Shown in pieces: positions 14,173 through 22,085 of a stretch of 36,755 nucleotides of DNA (its first letter is position 1; each line of letters opens with the position of its first letter). The position numbers and the translations under genes are program-made. The stretch lies in the IMG/VR virus record IMGVR_UViG_3300038657_000098, positions 1-36,755 of that record. One strand, written 5' to 3'. The DNA is from a virus. The notes under the pieces are model-generated. The model had not been told where the DNA came from and ran no database searches. It saw only the letters and a list, made by a program, of their open reading frames with translations.

Positions 14173-14475
14173 ATGCATAAGAGTACTCACATAGAAGCTG
14201 AGCAAACTGCTAAGTCTCCTAAAACTCCAAACAACTCACCTGCCCAGATGTTTTTCGCATCACGTCCTAAAAGCAAGCGAATTAGTTTTGGCGGTGTAGA
14301 AGTATATGAAGAGATAGATTTACTTAATGAAGAAGAAGATAAACCACCTATGCGTGTTGATACTCCTCGTCCGCTGGCTAATATGACAGCTCACGAGCTT
14401 GAAAAAATACAAGTACAACAATTATTTCAAGAAACACGTAAGACACTAACAAAGTTAAAGTTAACAAGAAGTTAA
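14173..14475 (+). CDS. Small polar protein of unknown function
   Basis: With the ATG at 14173 the protein has 100 residues. It is polar and Pro/Glu/Lys-rich and likely largely disordered (QTAKSPKTPNNSPAQMFF; LLNEEEDKPPMRVDTPRPL). A C-terminal helix (AHELEKIQVQQLFQETRKTLTKLKL) may mediate contacts. GAGGG eight bases upstream supports this start; an in-frame ATG at 14113 has no Shine-Dalgarno sequence and would add 20 residues. It precedes rusA by 29 bases on the same strand. Confidence 0.65.
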   Translation: MHKSTHIEAEQTAKSPKTPNNSPAQMFFASRPKSKRISFGGVEVYEEIDLLNEEEDKPPMRVDTPRPLANMTAHELEKIQVQQLFQETRKTLTKLKLTRS

Positions 14476-14504
14476 TTAGCAATTAAAAACAACAAGGATG
14501 TGTA

Positions 14505-14897
14505 ATGATAGGTTTACAAGTAAATGAGTTAATGCCAGAAACAGAACGTAGTAGACATTTATCTATCACATTACCGTTTCCACCAAGTGTAAATAATTAT
14601 TGGTTAGCTTCAGGCAATAGAAGATACATATCAAAACGTGGTGTAGATTTTCGCAATGATGTGAAGATGATATGTCCTAAAAACTGGCAGACAACAAAGA
14701 GCAGTCAAGTTCATGTTGTTATTAAAGTTTATCCACCAGACAAGCGTCGTCGTGATTTAGATAATTTATGTAAAGCTGTGTTTGATGCGTTAGAGCATGC
14801 GGGGATATATAGCGATGACTTTCAAGTAAGTTATTTTTCTGTTGAGAGAATACATATTGTGAAAAATGGTAGACTAGATATTACTTTAACTTGTTGA
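14505..14897 (+). CDS. rusA: RusA-family Holliday junction resolvase
   Basis: This 130-residue protein belongs to the RusA family, dimeric endonucleases that cut four-way junctions using metal bound by Asp residues. The family features are the N-terminal LPFPPSVNNYW (residues 23-33), the metal-binding D84-x-D86-N with K90 in RRRDLDNLCKAVFDAL, and a third acidic site at D104/D105 in AGIYSDD. Length is right for the family. AAGGA lies seven bases before the ATG. In a headful phage it would resolve recombination intermediates before packaging, working with Erf and SSB. Confidence 0.95.
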   Translation: MIGLQVNELMPETERSRHLSITLPFPPSVNNYWLASGNRRYISKRGVDFRNDVKMICPKNWQTTKSSQVHVVIKVYPPDKRRRDLDNLCKAVFDALEHAGIYSDDFQVSYFSVERIHIVKNGRLDITLTC

Positions 14898-14904
14898 GAA
14901 AATT

Positions 14905-15033
14905 ATGATATTGATTTTAATAATAACTGCTTTTATATTTTTAAATGTTATTATGATTGCAAACTATTTAAATAACGACCTTAAAGATTCACAGACAAAA
15001 TTAAGATCGTTAAAAGAGAATATTGATTGTTAA
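14905..15033 (+). CDS. Short membrane-anchored peptide after rusA
   Basis: This frame encodes 42 residues: one hydrophobic N-terminal span (about residues 2-20, ILIITAFIFLNVIMIAN) followed by a charged helical tail (NNDLKDSQTKLRSLKENID) that could be a coiled coil. GAGAAAA precedes the ATG, and it begins seven bases after the rusA stop, so it is probably translated from the same message. The anchor-plus-coil layout recalls inner-membrane spanins, but it is far from the lysis cassette and much shorter, so I leave its function open. Confidence 0.55.
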   Translation: MILILIITAFIFLNVIMIANYLNNDLKDSQTKLRSLKENIDC

Positions 15034-15101
15034 GTCAGTTTTTCAATTTCTATAGTTTTATTTTGTGCGTGAATAATATGTTTTTGTGTGTTATATCTCC
15101 T

Positions 15102-15482
15102 TTAATCTATATGTCTAGTAGTATCAATCTCAGCGCTTTCATATAAGTCTTTAGCTAATTTATCAAAACCGAAAAATTCTGTTATTTCTTCTATTGAGTT
15201 ACAAGCTCTAGCATAACAATTTGTATCTGCATCGCCCGACTCTGTTTCTGTACATACGTAATTACCGCCGACCGTTAAGTATAACTTTAGTAGCGTGTAA
15301 TTATAATCTTTTGAATCATCTTCTTGTTTTATTGCATAACCAATTAATTTTCCTTCGAATGATATATCAGCTTGATCATCAACAGTAATAAGATAATCTG
15401 TATTAACTGTTTTTGAAAGATTTTTTAAAAGAGTTAACATCATTTTTAACTGTTTTACACTTTTCATAGTGTTTTTTTTCAT
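15102..15482 (-). CDS. Conserved unknown protein, small member of a two-gene family
   Basis: This 126-residue protein is paralogous to the N-terminal part of the protein at 13210-14025. Shared blocks are FEGKLIGYAIKQ, LLKLYLTVGGNYVCTETES, and SIEEITEFFGFDKLAKDLYESAEID. The second half matches a widespread GxYVC...FFG...LAKxLY pattern that I recall from bacterial proteins without known function. The ATG follows AGAGAGAG in the shared leader motif. It has its own promoter. Both family members read leftward and have the same type of leader, so they were probably duplicated with their control region and remain co-regulated. Confidence 0.75.
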   Translation of the reverse strand: MKKNTMKSVKQLKMMLTLLKNLSKTVNTDYLITVDDQADISFEGKLIGYAIKQEDDSKDYNYTLLKLYLTVGGNYVCTETESGDADTNCYARACNSIEEITEFFGFDKLAKDLYESAEIDTTRHID

Positions 15483-15775
15483 TTTATCTCTCTCTTTTGT
15501 TGCAGTAAATCAACTAAGATCATTATGTCACCAATGCTTTTAAATGTCTACTATTATTTTAAATTATTTTAAATTATTTAATATGCTCTGTAGAAATAAT
15601 AAAACAGCATGCTTAATAGTAAGCAATGAACTATTGTTTGTAAGACTAACTGTGTGACTTTAAGTTTTGTTTTGAATGCAATTGAAAATATATTTATCAA
15701 AATCGTCTCAAATCTGTATGTAATATATATATAGTAGAATATAATATAAGTGAGCTCTTTAAAAAAGGATTTTAA
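15483..15775. promoter_or_regulatory. AT-rich divergent control region (293 bp)
   Basis: It separates the leftward gene at 15482 from the rightward gene at 15776. It contains the leader motif (15487-15504), a probable leftward promoter (15522-15550), tandem ATTATTTTAAA-type repeats (15553-15580), the half-site ATGCTCT (15583-15589), the palindrome AGCATGCT (15607-15614), and a very AT-rich run (15720-15750) with several possible -10 elements. No gene is supported inside it. Confidence 0.55.
15522..15550 (-). promoter_or_regulatory. Probable promoter of the 15102-15482 gene
   Basis: On the minus strand, TAGACA (15550-15545) and CATAAT (15527-15522) are separated by 17 bp, about 40 bases before the ATG. 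Both differ from consensus by one base. Confidence 0.6.
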
Positions 15776-16180
15776 ATGATAAACAGCAGAACAAATAAGA
15801 CTAGCGTTTGGGTTCCAATCTGGAAGAATCTAGGTGAGCGTGAGATGTCATTCATTGAGCATCGTATTATTGATACAATGAGACTGTCAATCAGATCTAC
15901 AGATATACTTGATACTATGCTAGATATAAATGGCAATAAAGTATTGAGAGCTAGAACGTCTTACAAAGAATTAGATGATCACAATGTATTTGAAGTTAAA
16001 CATAAGTATCATTTCTTTCCCATTTTATTTTTAGATCAAGCAACACTGCAAAATGATTCTTGTCAATACAAACAACGTAAAGATTCTTTGATAATTAATT
16101 CTTGTAATATGAATGTATTTAATAGAGAAGAGTTTATGAAAGAATTGACTAGATTCTATTTTAAGAAACAAAACTATTGA
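15776..16180 (+). CDS. Unknown protein at the head of the rightward module
   Basis: The protein has 134 residues and no recognised family. It starts with polar residues and a Trp-rich patch (SVWVPIWKNL), then an acidic/basic helical stretch (EHRIIDTMRLSIRSTDILDTMLDI), and a Tyr/Phe-rich central part (VKHKYHFFPILF). AAAGGA lies seven bases before the ATG. It stands apart from the next gene by 161 bp containing a large inverted repeat, so it may be regulated separately from the structural genes. Confidence 0.72.
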   Translation: MINSRTNKTSVWVPIWKNLGEREMSFIEHRIIDTMRLSIRSTDILDTMLDINGNKVLRARTSYKELDDHNVFEVKHKYHFFPILFLDQATLQNDSCQYKQRKDSLIINSCNMNVFNREEFMKELTRFYFKKQNY

Positions 16181-16249
16181 TTAAATGCTTGCTAAAGTTT
16201 ATAACTCTAAGAGACTAATAATATATGTTACTCTTTAACAAGCACTTAA
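16181..16249. other. Large inverted repeat after the 15776-16180 gene
   Basis: The arms at 16181-16197 and 16233-16249 (17 bp each, 35-base loop) match at 15 of 17 positions. The two mismatches are A-C in a plus-strand RNA but U-G in a minus-strand RNA, so the fold is more complete in an antisense transcript. It begins immediately after the stop codon. It could be an attenuator, a stability element or a binding site; no T-run follows. Confidence 0.6.
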
Positions 16250-16275
16250 AGTATAGCAGCAATGATTAAATATTG

Positions 16276-16304
16276 TTGCATAATGTCACTAATAGTTATA
16301 TATT
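16276..16304 (+). promoter_or_regulatory. Possible promoter of the structural module
   Basis: TTGCAT (16276-16281) and TATATT (16299-16304) are 17 bp apart, about 38 bases before the ATG at 16342. The segment is AT-rich and a second -10 (TATACT, 16304-16309) overlaps it. If real, it could drive the terminase and structural genes downstream. Confidence 0.4.
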
Positions 16305-16341
16305 ATACTGTATATATAAGCAATAAATATGAGAGATAAAA

Positions 16342-16635
16342 ATGTTAAAAATTGATGCGCAAATAATTAGAGACACTGAAAGCTACAAGCTAGTTATGAG
16401 AGTTGTGACAAATAATGAGATTGAAGTTGCTCATACTAAGTTCATAGAGTTGTCAGCAGATGTTATAGAGTCTTTTGTAATGTTAAGAAATACTTTTGCT
16501 GTTGAGTTTGAACATATTGAAGACGTAGTTAGTGATAAAGACGCAATCAAAACTGTTAAAGAGCAAAACGAGAAAGCTGAAAAAGCTTTAAAAGCATCTG
16601 AAGTTAAAGAGCAAAACGAGAAAGCTGAAAAATGA
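16342..16635 (+). CDS. Small protein with a duplicated C-terminal coiled-coil motif
   Basis: The protein has 97 residues and is not recognised. Residues 1-65 are a mixed beta/alpha domain with alternating strands (YKLVMRVVTNNEIEVAHTKFIEL). The C-terminus is a charged helix in which the same ten residues (VKEQNEKAEK) occur twice. This duplication is encoded by two perfect 30-bp copies. GAGAGA precedes the ATG. The stop overlaps the next start (ATGA), so the two are translationally coupled. Confidence 0.75.
   Translation: MLKIDAQIIRDTESYKLVMRVVTNNEIEVAHTKFIELSADVIESFVMLRNTFAVEFEHIEDVVSDKDAIKTVKEQNEKAEKALKASEVKEQNEKAEK
16555..16632 (+). repeat. Two perfect 30-bp direct repeats, 48-bp period
   Basis: Copies at 16555-16584 and 16603-16632 are identical and in frame. 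They end exactly at the stop/start overlap with the next gene. Identity at every base suggests recent duplication or slippage. Confidence 0.9.
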
Positions 16636-16844
16636 TGATAAACTGCCCAGCGTGTCGAGGACTAAAGCAAAACATCGGGCTCGGTTCAATGAGACTCGTT
16701 GACTGCGCTCATTGCAAAGCAACGGGAAAAGTTGAAGATATTAAAGTATCAGCTATTATAGAAAGTAATAAAGATGTTGCGACGATGGAACTTGCTAAAG
16801 TTCTTGAAGTAAAGAAGCCATCTCGATCAAGACGTAAAAAATAA
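16632..16844 (+). CDS. Small zinc-finger protein (DnaJ-type CxxCxG pair)
   Basis: The protein has 70 residues. Two CxxCxG-like motifs, CPACRG (about residues 5-10) and CAHCKATG (about 26-33), form the pattern of half a DnaJ zinc-binding domain and could hold one zinc. A basic C-terminus (KKPSRSRRKK) suggests nucleic-acid contact. The first ATG overlaps the previous stop; a second ATG follows at once, at 16635. It lies just before terS and might assist packaging or late expression, but this is only positional. Confidence 0.75.
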   Translation: MMINCPACRGLKQNIGLGSMRLVDCAHCKATGKVEDIKVSAIIESNKDVATMELAKVLEVKKPSRSRRKK

Positions 16845-16856
16845 CTTGGAGCTTTG

Positions 16857-17315
16857 ATGACAAAAAAAAAGCTGGAATCTGAAAAACTAAAGATGGGCAG
16901 ACCGACTGTTTATAGTGAAGCTCTTGCGAATGAGATTTGCAACAAGATTGCTTCATCAAATGTCGGCACAAGAAAGCTTTGCGAAATGCACGAAGCTTGG
17001 CCATCTCAAGATACAATCTTTACGTGGATCAAAACTTATCCTTACTTTTCAGAGCGATATTCGGAAGCTAAACGACTTCAGATTGAAGTTTTCATGGATG
17101 ACATCTTGTTTATCTCTGATAACATTGAGAATGATAAGTTGACTGACCAGGATGGCAAGCTAGTTTTAAACTCTGTTGCTGTTAGTCGAGCTAAACTGCA
17201 AGTAGACACTAAAAAGTGGTTGGCGGGCAAGCTAATGCCACGCATGTACGGCGATAAAGTACAGCAAGAAGTGACGCTAGTTAAACACGAAGACGCATTA
17301 AAAGACTTAGAGTGA
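16857..17315 (+). CDS. terS: Terminase small subunit
   Basis: I choose the ATG at 16857 (152 residues), preceded by GGAG at five bases. The small subunit recognises the packaging site and stimulates the large subunit. An N-terminal helix-turn-helix is visible (RPTVYSEALANEICNKIASSNVGTRKLCEMHEAWPSQDTIFTWI), typical of the phage small-terminase HTH family. A central helical oligomerisation part (YSEAKRLQIEVFMDDILFIS) and a C-terminal region KKWLAGKLMPRMYGDK follow; the latter is a recurring feature of this family. Position immediately upstream of the large subunit confirms the role. Confidence 0.88.
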   Translation: MTKKKLESEKLKMGRPTVYSEALANEICNKIASSNVGTRKLCEMHEAWPSQDTIFTWIKTYPYFSERYSEAKRLQIEVFMDDILFISDNIENDKLTDQDGKLVLNSVAVSRAKLQVDTKKWLAGKLMPRMYGDKVQQEVTLVKHEDALKDLE

Positions 17316-17325
17316 CGCATAAAAC

Positions 17326-18885
17326 ATGGATGAAAACGAGAGAAGGATTCGTTCAAAACTCAAAAACAATTTCATTCATTACGCATCCAAATGTTTAAGC
17401 ATTAGAACAAAATCTGGTGCTATCAAGCGATTTGAACTCAACAAAGCACAACAATACATACATGAGAAACTAGAAGAACAGCTAGCCAAAACTGGTAAAG
17501 TTAGAGCGCTGATACTGAAAGGCAGGCAGCAAGGTTGTTCAACTTACATAGGTGCACGCTTCTATCATAAAGTCACGCATACGCATGGCGCACAAGCATT
17601 CATATTAACTCACGCACTAGATGCAACTAACAACTTGTTCAAGATGGCTAAGCGCTTCTATGAACACACCCCTATTTTAGTTAAAGCTGAAGTATCTACG
17701 TCTAACTCTAAAGAGCTTATTTTTGGTCTACTTGACTCTGGGTACAAGCTTGGAACAGCAGAGAACAAGAACGTCGGCAGGTCTTCTACTATACAACTGC
17801 TCCATGGAAGTGAGGCGGCTTTCTGGAATAATGCGGCTGATCATGCAGTAGGTGTTATGCAAGCAGTCCCGAACTCTGATAATACTGAAGTAATTATGGA
17901 GTCAACAGCTAACGGGGTCGGTAATTATTTTCATCAACAATGGCAGTCAGCAGAAGCAAATAAGTCAGAATTTATAGCTATATTTGTCCCGTGGTTTTGG
18001 CAAGATGAATACAAAAAAGATGTTAATGATGACTTTCTAATAACAGCTGATGAGTATGACTTAGCTGCTCAATACCATTTAACGAATGAACAGATAAATT
18101 GGCGTCGCTCTAAGATTGTAGAGCTGTCAGTCAATGGACAGAACGGGTTAAAAGCTTTTAAGCAAGAGTATCCATGTAATTCTGCTGAATCATTTCAATT
18201 AACTGGTGAAGATAGCTTTATTAGCTCTGAATCTGTAATGAAAGCGCGTAAGAGTGAGTGCGAGAAGTATGGCCCGTTATTACTTGGTGTTGACCCTGCA
18301 AGATTTGGGGACGATAGAACTTCAATTATCAGAAGGCAAGGACGTTGCGCTTTTGAGCTAGAGAGCTATTCTAAGAAAGACACAATGGAGATTGTCGGGA
18401 TAGTTAAAACTATTATCGATGAAGAACATCCCACTAAAGTGTTTGTTGATGTTGGCGGTCTGGGTGCTGGAGTGGTAGATAGACTACGTGAACTAGTACC
18501 AGGTGATGTTATTATTGCTGTGAATGCTGGAAGCTCTGCATTAGACGGTCGAAAATACATTAACAAGCGTAGTGAGATGTGGGCTCTCTGTAAAGAGTGG
18601 TTAGATATGGACGGGGGTGCTGACATTCCTGATTCTGATTCATTGCATGCAGACTTATGCGGGATAAAGTATCGAGTTGATTCGAACTCTCGTCTTGTGA
18701 TGGAGCAAAAGTCTGAGATGAAGAAACGTGGTATTCGTTCACCTGATGAAGCTGATGCGCTGATGTTGACGTTTGCGTTACCAGTGTCCGCATATAGCAA
18801 AGAACGTAACAAAGTTTTAAATGCTTTATCAACAAGTTTTGAGAAGCAGATGTTAGCTAGAAGTAGATTGTATCAAGATAAATAA
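17326..18885 (+). CDS. terL: Terminase large subunit, P22-like
   Basis: This 519-residue protein is the packaging motor ATPase with a nuclease domain. The Walker A-like motif KGRQQGCST is at about residues 65-73, and the Walker B-like IQLLHGSE at 156-163 carries the catalytic Glu in E163. A motif III-like MESTANGVGN is near residue 190. The RNase H-like nuclease has acidic residues at D323 (GVDPARFGDD), D375 (VDVGGLGAG) and D474/D477 (PDEADALM). The order and spacing match P22-type headful terminases. The ATG has only a weak Shine-Dalgarno sequence ten bases after the terS stop, so translation is probably coupled. Confidence 0.95.
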   Translation: MDENERRIRSKLKNNFIHYASKCLSIRTKSGAIKRFELNKAQQYIHEKLEEQLAKTGKVRALILKGRQQGCSTYIGARFYHKVTHTHGAQAFILTHALDATNNLFKMAKRFYEHTPILVKAEVSTSNSKELIFGLLDSGYKLGTAENKNVGRSSTIQLLHGSEAAFWNNAADHAVGVMQAVPNSDNTEVIMESTANGVGNYFHQQWQSAEANKSEFIAIFVPWFWQDEYKKDVNDDFLITADEYDLAAQYHLTNEQINWRRSKIVELSVNGQNGLKAFKQEYPCNSAESFQLTGEDSFISSESVMKARKSECEKYGPLLLGVDPARFGDDRTSIIRRQGRCAFELESYSKKDTMEIVGIVKTIIDEEHPTKVFVDVGGLGAGVVDRLRELVPGDVIIAVNAGSSALDGRKYINKRSEMWALCKEWLDMDGGADIPDSDSLHADLCGIKYRVDSNSRLVMEQKSEMKKRGIRSPDEADALMLTFALPVSAYSKERNKVLNALSTSFEKQMLARSRLYQDK

Positions 18886-18897
18886 CTAGGATATCAA

Positions 18898-21120
18898 ATG
18901 AGAGAATTAGCAAATAAGCATAAGAACAAGCTCGAAGAACACAAAAAGATGGTGGAAGATTGGAATTTATATTTTGGCAAGAATAACGATCGTTACTGGG
19001 ATTACACTAAGTTTGTTTGCGCTACTAATTTAAGCTCATCTGATGTTGCGACATTGAATACATTAAACAAGCCTGCGGTTCAATTCAACATCTTAGAAGC
19101 AATGGTAAGTAAACTGCGTAGTGAATTCGCTAAACAAGAACCCAGCTTCCAAGTAAGAGCGGCTGATGGCATTATGCCGTCGATGTTAACAGAGGAGTTC
19201 ATTGCAACTTTGAAGGTCGTAGAGGGCTATATAAGGGCTATATTTGATGACTCAACAAACGATGGATTGCAGTCAAATATTAACACTGACCAGCTAGTTG
19301 GCGGCTTCTCTGTGGTGTGGATTAGAACTGATTACGTTAATGAATATAGTTTTGAACAGAACATTGTTGTTGAGAGAGTGTTTGACCCGACAATGACTTT
19401 CTTTGACCCGCTGGCACGCACAAGTCATAAAGGTGATGGACAATACTGCGGTACTTTAATTCCATACACTAAAGAACGATTTATAATTGAGTACGGTGAA
19501 GCAGCTGCTAAAGATATCAAGTTCAATCGTGGTGATAACCTTGGTGGCTTTAATTGGAGCTATCAAAATCAATCTGAAGATATTGTACTTGTTGCTCATA
19601 TGTTTGAGAAGAAATACAAGAAACGCAAGATTGTAATGTTGTCGAATGGTCATGTTGTACCACTTGAGAACTATAAAAAGCTACTAGAGATGTGGGATGA
19701 TATTGCTCAGCCGCCAATCATACTTGATGAGAGAGAAACAACTGAAGAGAGTATTGTTTGTTACGAGTTCTGTGAGACTTGTGAGCTTGCTTATAGAGAG
19801 ACTGATTACAAGCAGTTACCGCTGGTCTTTATCGATGGCAACAGTATGTTAATCAGGGGAAACGACGGTAATAGCAATACTGGTTCAGGCTCAGGTTCTG
19901 GGGGTGCTACTCAACAGATGACAAGACCATATGTTTATCATGCTAAAGATGCTCAACGTGTAATGAACTTTGCGGGTCAAACAATCTCAGCAGAGATTGA
20001 ACAAATGGTGATGCACAAGTGGATAGTAGCATTAGAAGCTATACCGAAAGACGATGACAATTATTTGCAAGCTTATCAGAATCCACAGTTAGCATCAGTG
20101 CTAGTTTATAACGCTTTTGATGACAAAACGGGTCAAAGACTTGAGGGTCCACGTGAAGTTCAGCGTACACCAACACCCCCAATTGTTGAATCAACATTCT
20201 TAAATGCAAGAAACACGATTCAATTTACACTGGGTAGTTATGACTCTCAGCAAGGAATAGTTGGAGATAATCTGTCGGGTAAAGCAATCATGCAAGGTGC
20301 TATGCAATCGGACGGAACAGCTGGTCCATACTTAATTAATTACATTAAAGGCTGGAATAGAATTGGTGAGATTGTAGTTGATTTGATACCTAAGTATTAC
20401 AAGACTCCAAGAAGTTTACCCGTTATTGATATAGATGGTAAGCGTCGTTTTCAAATAGTAAATGCTCCTAAAAATGAGATGCAAGAGCAAGCTCAAAGTA
20501 GAGAACAAATGCAGCAAGGTGAGACTGGTAGAGACTTTGAAGATTCACAAGAGCAACAAAGTGTTAGCTTAGAGTACGACCCAAATAATCTACAAATTAA
20601 GATTGAAGCTGGTGTTAATAGCTCTGTTCAGAAGCAAAAAGATTTAGATATATTGACAAGACTGATGGGTAATAGTGAGCAGTTTAATGCGTTCATGAAT
20701 ACTTATGGCTTAGAAGTGTTAATCGGTAACTTAGAGATTAATAACGTTGATAGCTTACAAATGCTAGCTGCTAAATACATGCAAGAACAAGCACAACAAG
20801 CAGAAGAAGCAGCGCAACAACCAGACCCAGCTACTCAAGAGCTTGAAACTCTAAAAGAGATAGAAATGGCTAAAGTTGCACAACGTCAAGAGCAAGCCGA
20901 GGGTGATTTAACTATTAAAGCTGCTAACGTTGCAGTAGCTCAAGAGAAAAATGAGATAGAGTATCAAAAGTTATTAGCAGAGATAAACGAGTTTGAAGCT
21001 AAGAAAGCTGAGACTGCATATAGAGCATCAGCAGAAGATACTAAAGCTGCTGTTGATTTAGCAATTGAAGTAGCAAAGATGCAACATGAGATGAGTAGTA
21101 AAGACAGAAATAATCAATAA
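18898..21120 (+). CDS. Portal protein, P22-like
   Basis: This 740-residue protein forms the dodecameric portal at the capsid vertex. P22-type features are the N-terminal region with NKPAVQFNILEAMVSKLRSEF, the DPTMTFFDPLARTSHKGD segment, and VYHAKDAQRVMNFAGQTISAEIEQMVMHKWI in the clip/stem part. A Gly/Ser-rich loop (NTGSGSGSGGATQQ) lies near residue 330. The last 220 residues are Gln/Glu/Ala-rich and helical, the likely barrel that enters the capsid. Length agrees with P22 gp1 (725). TAGGAT precedes the ATG, and the terL stop is twelve bases upstream. Confidence 0.93.
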   Translation: MRELANKHKNKLEEHKKMVEDWNLYFGKNNDRYWDYTKFVCATNLSSSDVATLNTLNKPAVQFNILEAMVSKLRSEFAKQEPSFQVRAADGIMPSMLTEEFIATLKVVEGYIRAIFDDSTNDGLQSNINTDQLVGGFSVVWIRTDYVNEYSFEQNIVVERVFDPTMTFFDPLARTSHKGDGQYCGTLIPYTKERFIIEYGEAAAKDIKFNRGDNLGGFNWSYQNQSEDIVLVAHMFEKKYKKRKIVMLSNGHVVPLENYKKLLEMWDDIAQPPIILDERETTEESIVCYEFCETCELAYRETDYKQLPLVFIDGNSMLIRGNDGNSNTGSGSGSGGATQQMTRPYVYHAKDAQRVMNFAGQTISAEIEQMVMHKWIVALEAIPKDDDNYLQAYQNPQLASVLVYNAFDDKTGQRLEGPREVQRTPTPPIVESTFLNARNTIQFTLGSYDSQQGIVGDNLSGKAIMQGAMQSDGTAGPYLINYIKGWNRIGEIVVDLIPKYYKTPRSLPVIDIDGKRRFQIVNAPKNEMQEQAQSREQMQQGETGRDFEDSQEQQSVSLEYDPNNLQIKIEAGVNSSVQKQKDLDILTRLMGNSEQFNAFMNTYGLEVLIGNLEINNVDSLQMLAAKYMQEQAQQAEEAAQQPDPATQELETLKEIEMAKVAQRQEQAEGDLTIKAANVAVAQEKNEIEYQKLLAEINEFEAKKAETAYRASAEDTKAAVDLAIEVAKMQHEMSSKDRNNQ

Positions 21121-21294
21121 GATTAAAACCCTTCACGGTGCAAATTTTTGATACCGTGAAAGAATGACGATTGATTTGACAAGTTTTTAGGTGCTATCTA
21201 TAGTGTATACAACTAGCTGCAAACTGGTGAAACCTCTTCAAGGGTAAATGATTGAACAAAACCGAAATAGTTCGGGAGACCGTCACGGGGTTAA
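21121..21294 (+). ncRNA. Candidate structured leader RNA between portal and scaffold
   Basis: This 174-base non-coding stretch is the longest gap inside the structural genes and has several perfect short stems. TTCACGGT (21132-21139) pairs with ACCGTGAA (21153-21160) around 13 bases. CCGAA-ATAG-TTCGG (21262-21275) is a compact hairpin. The second arm motif ACCGT recurs at 21279-21283 (GACCGTCACGG), so the first arm has an alternative partner. Short core-like segments (AACTGGTGAAACCT...AAGGG; TTCGGGAGACCG) recall group I intron P4-P6 and P7 strands, but the region is too short and no P7 partner or splice sites are evident. I treat it as an unknown structured RNA or leader. Confidence 0.4.
21132..21160 (+). 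other. Hairpin TTCACGGT/ACCGTGAA after the portal stop
   Basis: A perfect 8-bp stem with a 13-base loop starts twelve bases after the portal stop codon. No T-run follows, so it is more likely an RNA-stability or processing element than a terminator. Confidence 0.65.
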
Positions 21295-22050
21295 GTGAAA
21301 ATAGAGGATAAAAAATTGGAAGACGAAGTAATAGAAGTATCTGAAGAATTAGCACCAGTTGAACAAGTACAAGAGCAAGAGCAAAAGCTTTTATCGCAAG
21401 ATAAAGTCAATGATATTGTGAAGCGTGTTCGAATGGAAGAGCGTAATAAAATTCAAAGAGACTATGGGGTTGATTTAGAAAGGCTTAAAGCTGACAAGCT
21501 ATCTGCATCTCAAAGACAAGAATCTTCTCAAGAGCAAAATGCTCCCAGGGATTCTAACAATGAAGATGTTGTTGGTCGTCAGATTGAAGAACGTTTGCTT
21601 AGAATGGCTAACGAACATAAGCTTAAAGTTGAGCAAGAAGCAGAGCAGTCTAGATTACAAAGTATTGCTGACACATATTATAAAAAGATGGAAGAAGGCT
21701 CAGAGCTTTTTGAAGATTTTGATGATGTGATGAAAGACTTTAATCCTAGTAAAAATGCTGACATTATTGAACTCGCTCATGAGTTTGATAACCTGCCTCA
21801 AATTATGTATGAACTAGCTAATAATCGTACTAAAGCTTCTGAGCTTAGACGTTTAGCAAGAGATGATAGAGAAGACGCTATGTATGAATTACAAAGACTG
21901 TCTAAATCAATCATGCATAATGAGAAAGCTCAACAAGATTACTCCCCTGCTAGAGCACCGTTGACCAAACATAAAGCCTCAAACGTGGGTGCTGATAATG
22001 GTACAATGAATCTTAAAGATTTTAAGAATGCGAGCTGGTTAAAAGGTTAG
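21295..22050 (+). CDS. Scaffolding protein
   Basis: The protein has about 250 residues. It is highly charged and helical, with Gln/Glu-rich segments. Family-like features are LLSQDKVNDIVKRVRMEERNK near residue 50 and a C-terminal PLTKHKASNVGADNGTMNLKDFKNASWLKG, the coat-binding tail typical of P22-like scaffolds. It directs coat assembly and exits before packaging. There is no ATG start. GTG at 21295 has poor ribosome contacts, while TTG at 21316 is eight bases from AGAGG. Either start follows the structured leader, so a weak or regulated start is likely. Confidence 0.88.
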   Translation: MKIEDKKLEDEVIEVSEELAPVEQVQEQEQKLLSQDKVNDIVKRVRMEERNKIQRDYGVDLERLKADKLSASQRQESSQEQNAPRDSNNEDVVGRQIEERLLRMANEHKLKVEQEAEQSRLQSIADTYYKKMEEGSELFEDFDDVMKDFNPSKNADIIELAHEFDNLPQIMYELANNRTKASELRRLARDDREDAMYELQRLSKSIMHNEKAQQDYSPARAPLTKHKASNVGADNGTMNLKDFKNASWLKG

Positions 22051-22085
22051 TATCTTTTAATATTTAAGTGCATGGATTGTTGAAG

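Noticed and set aside
14905-15033. Inner-membrane spanin
   Set aside because: Only 42 residues, no paired outer-membrane lipoprotein gene and far from the endolysin, so not called as a spanin.
16854-16856. TTG start of terS three bases before the ATG
   Set aside because: The ATG at 16857 has better spacing to GGAG, so the TTG codon is not needed.
18366-18812. 148-residue minus-strand frame
   Set aside because: It lies wholly inside terL on the opposite strand; the composition (Ser/Pro-rich) is a shadow of terL codons.
21181-21294. tRNA or tmRNA gene in the portal-scaffold gap
   Set aside because: No cloverleaf with acceptor stem or canonical T-loop sequence can be drawn; stems fit a leader RNA better.
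21185-21295. Complete group I intron in the scaffold gene
   Set aside because: Only about 110-170 bases are available, and no P7 partner strand is found before the coding sequence, so self-splicing is unlikely.
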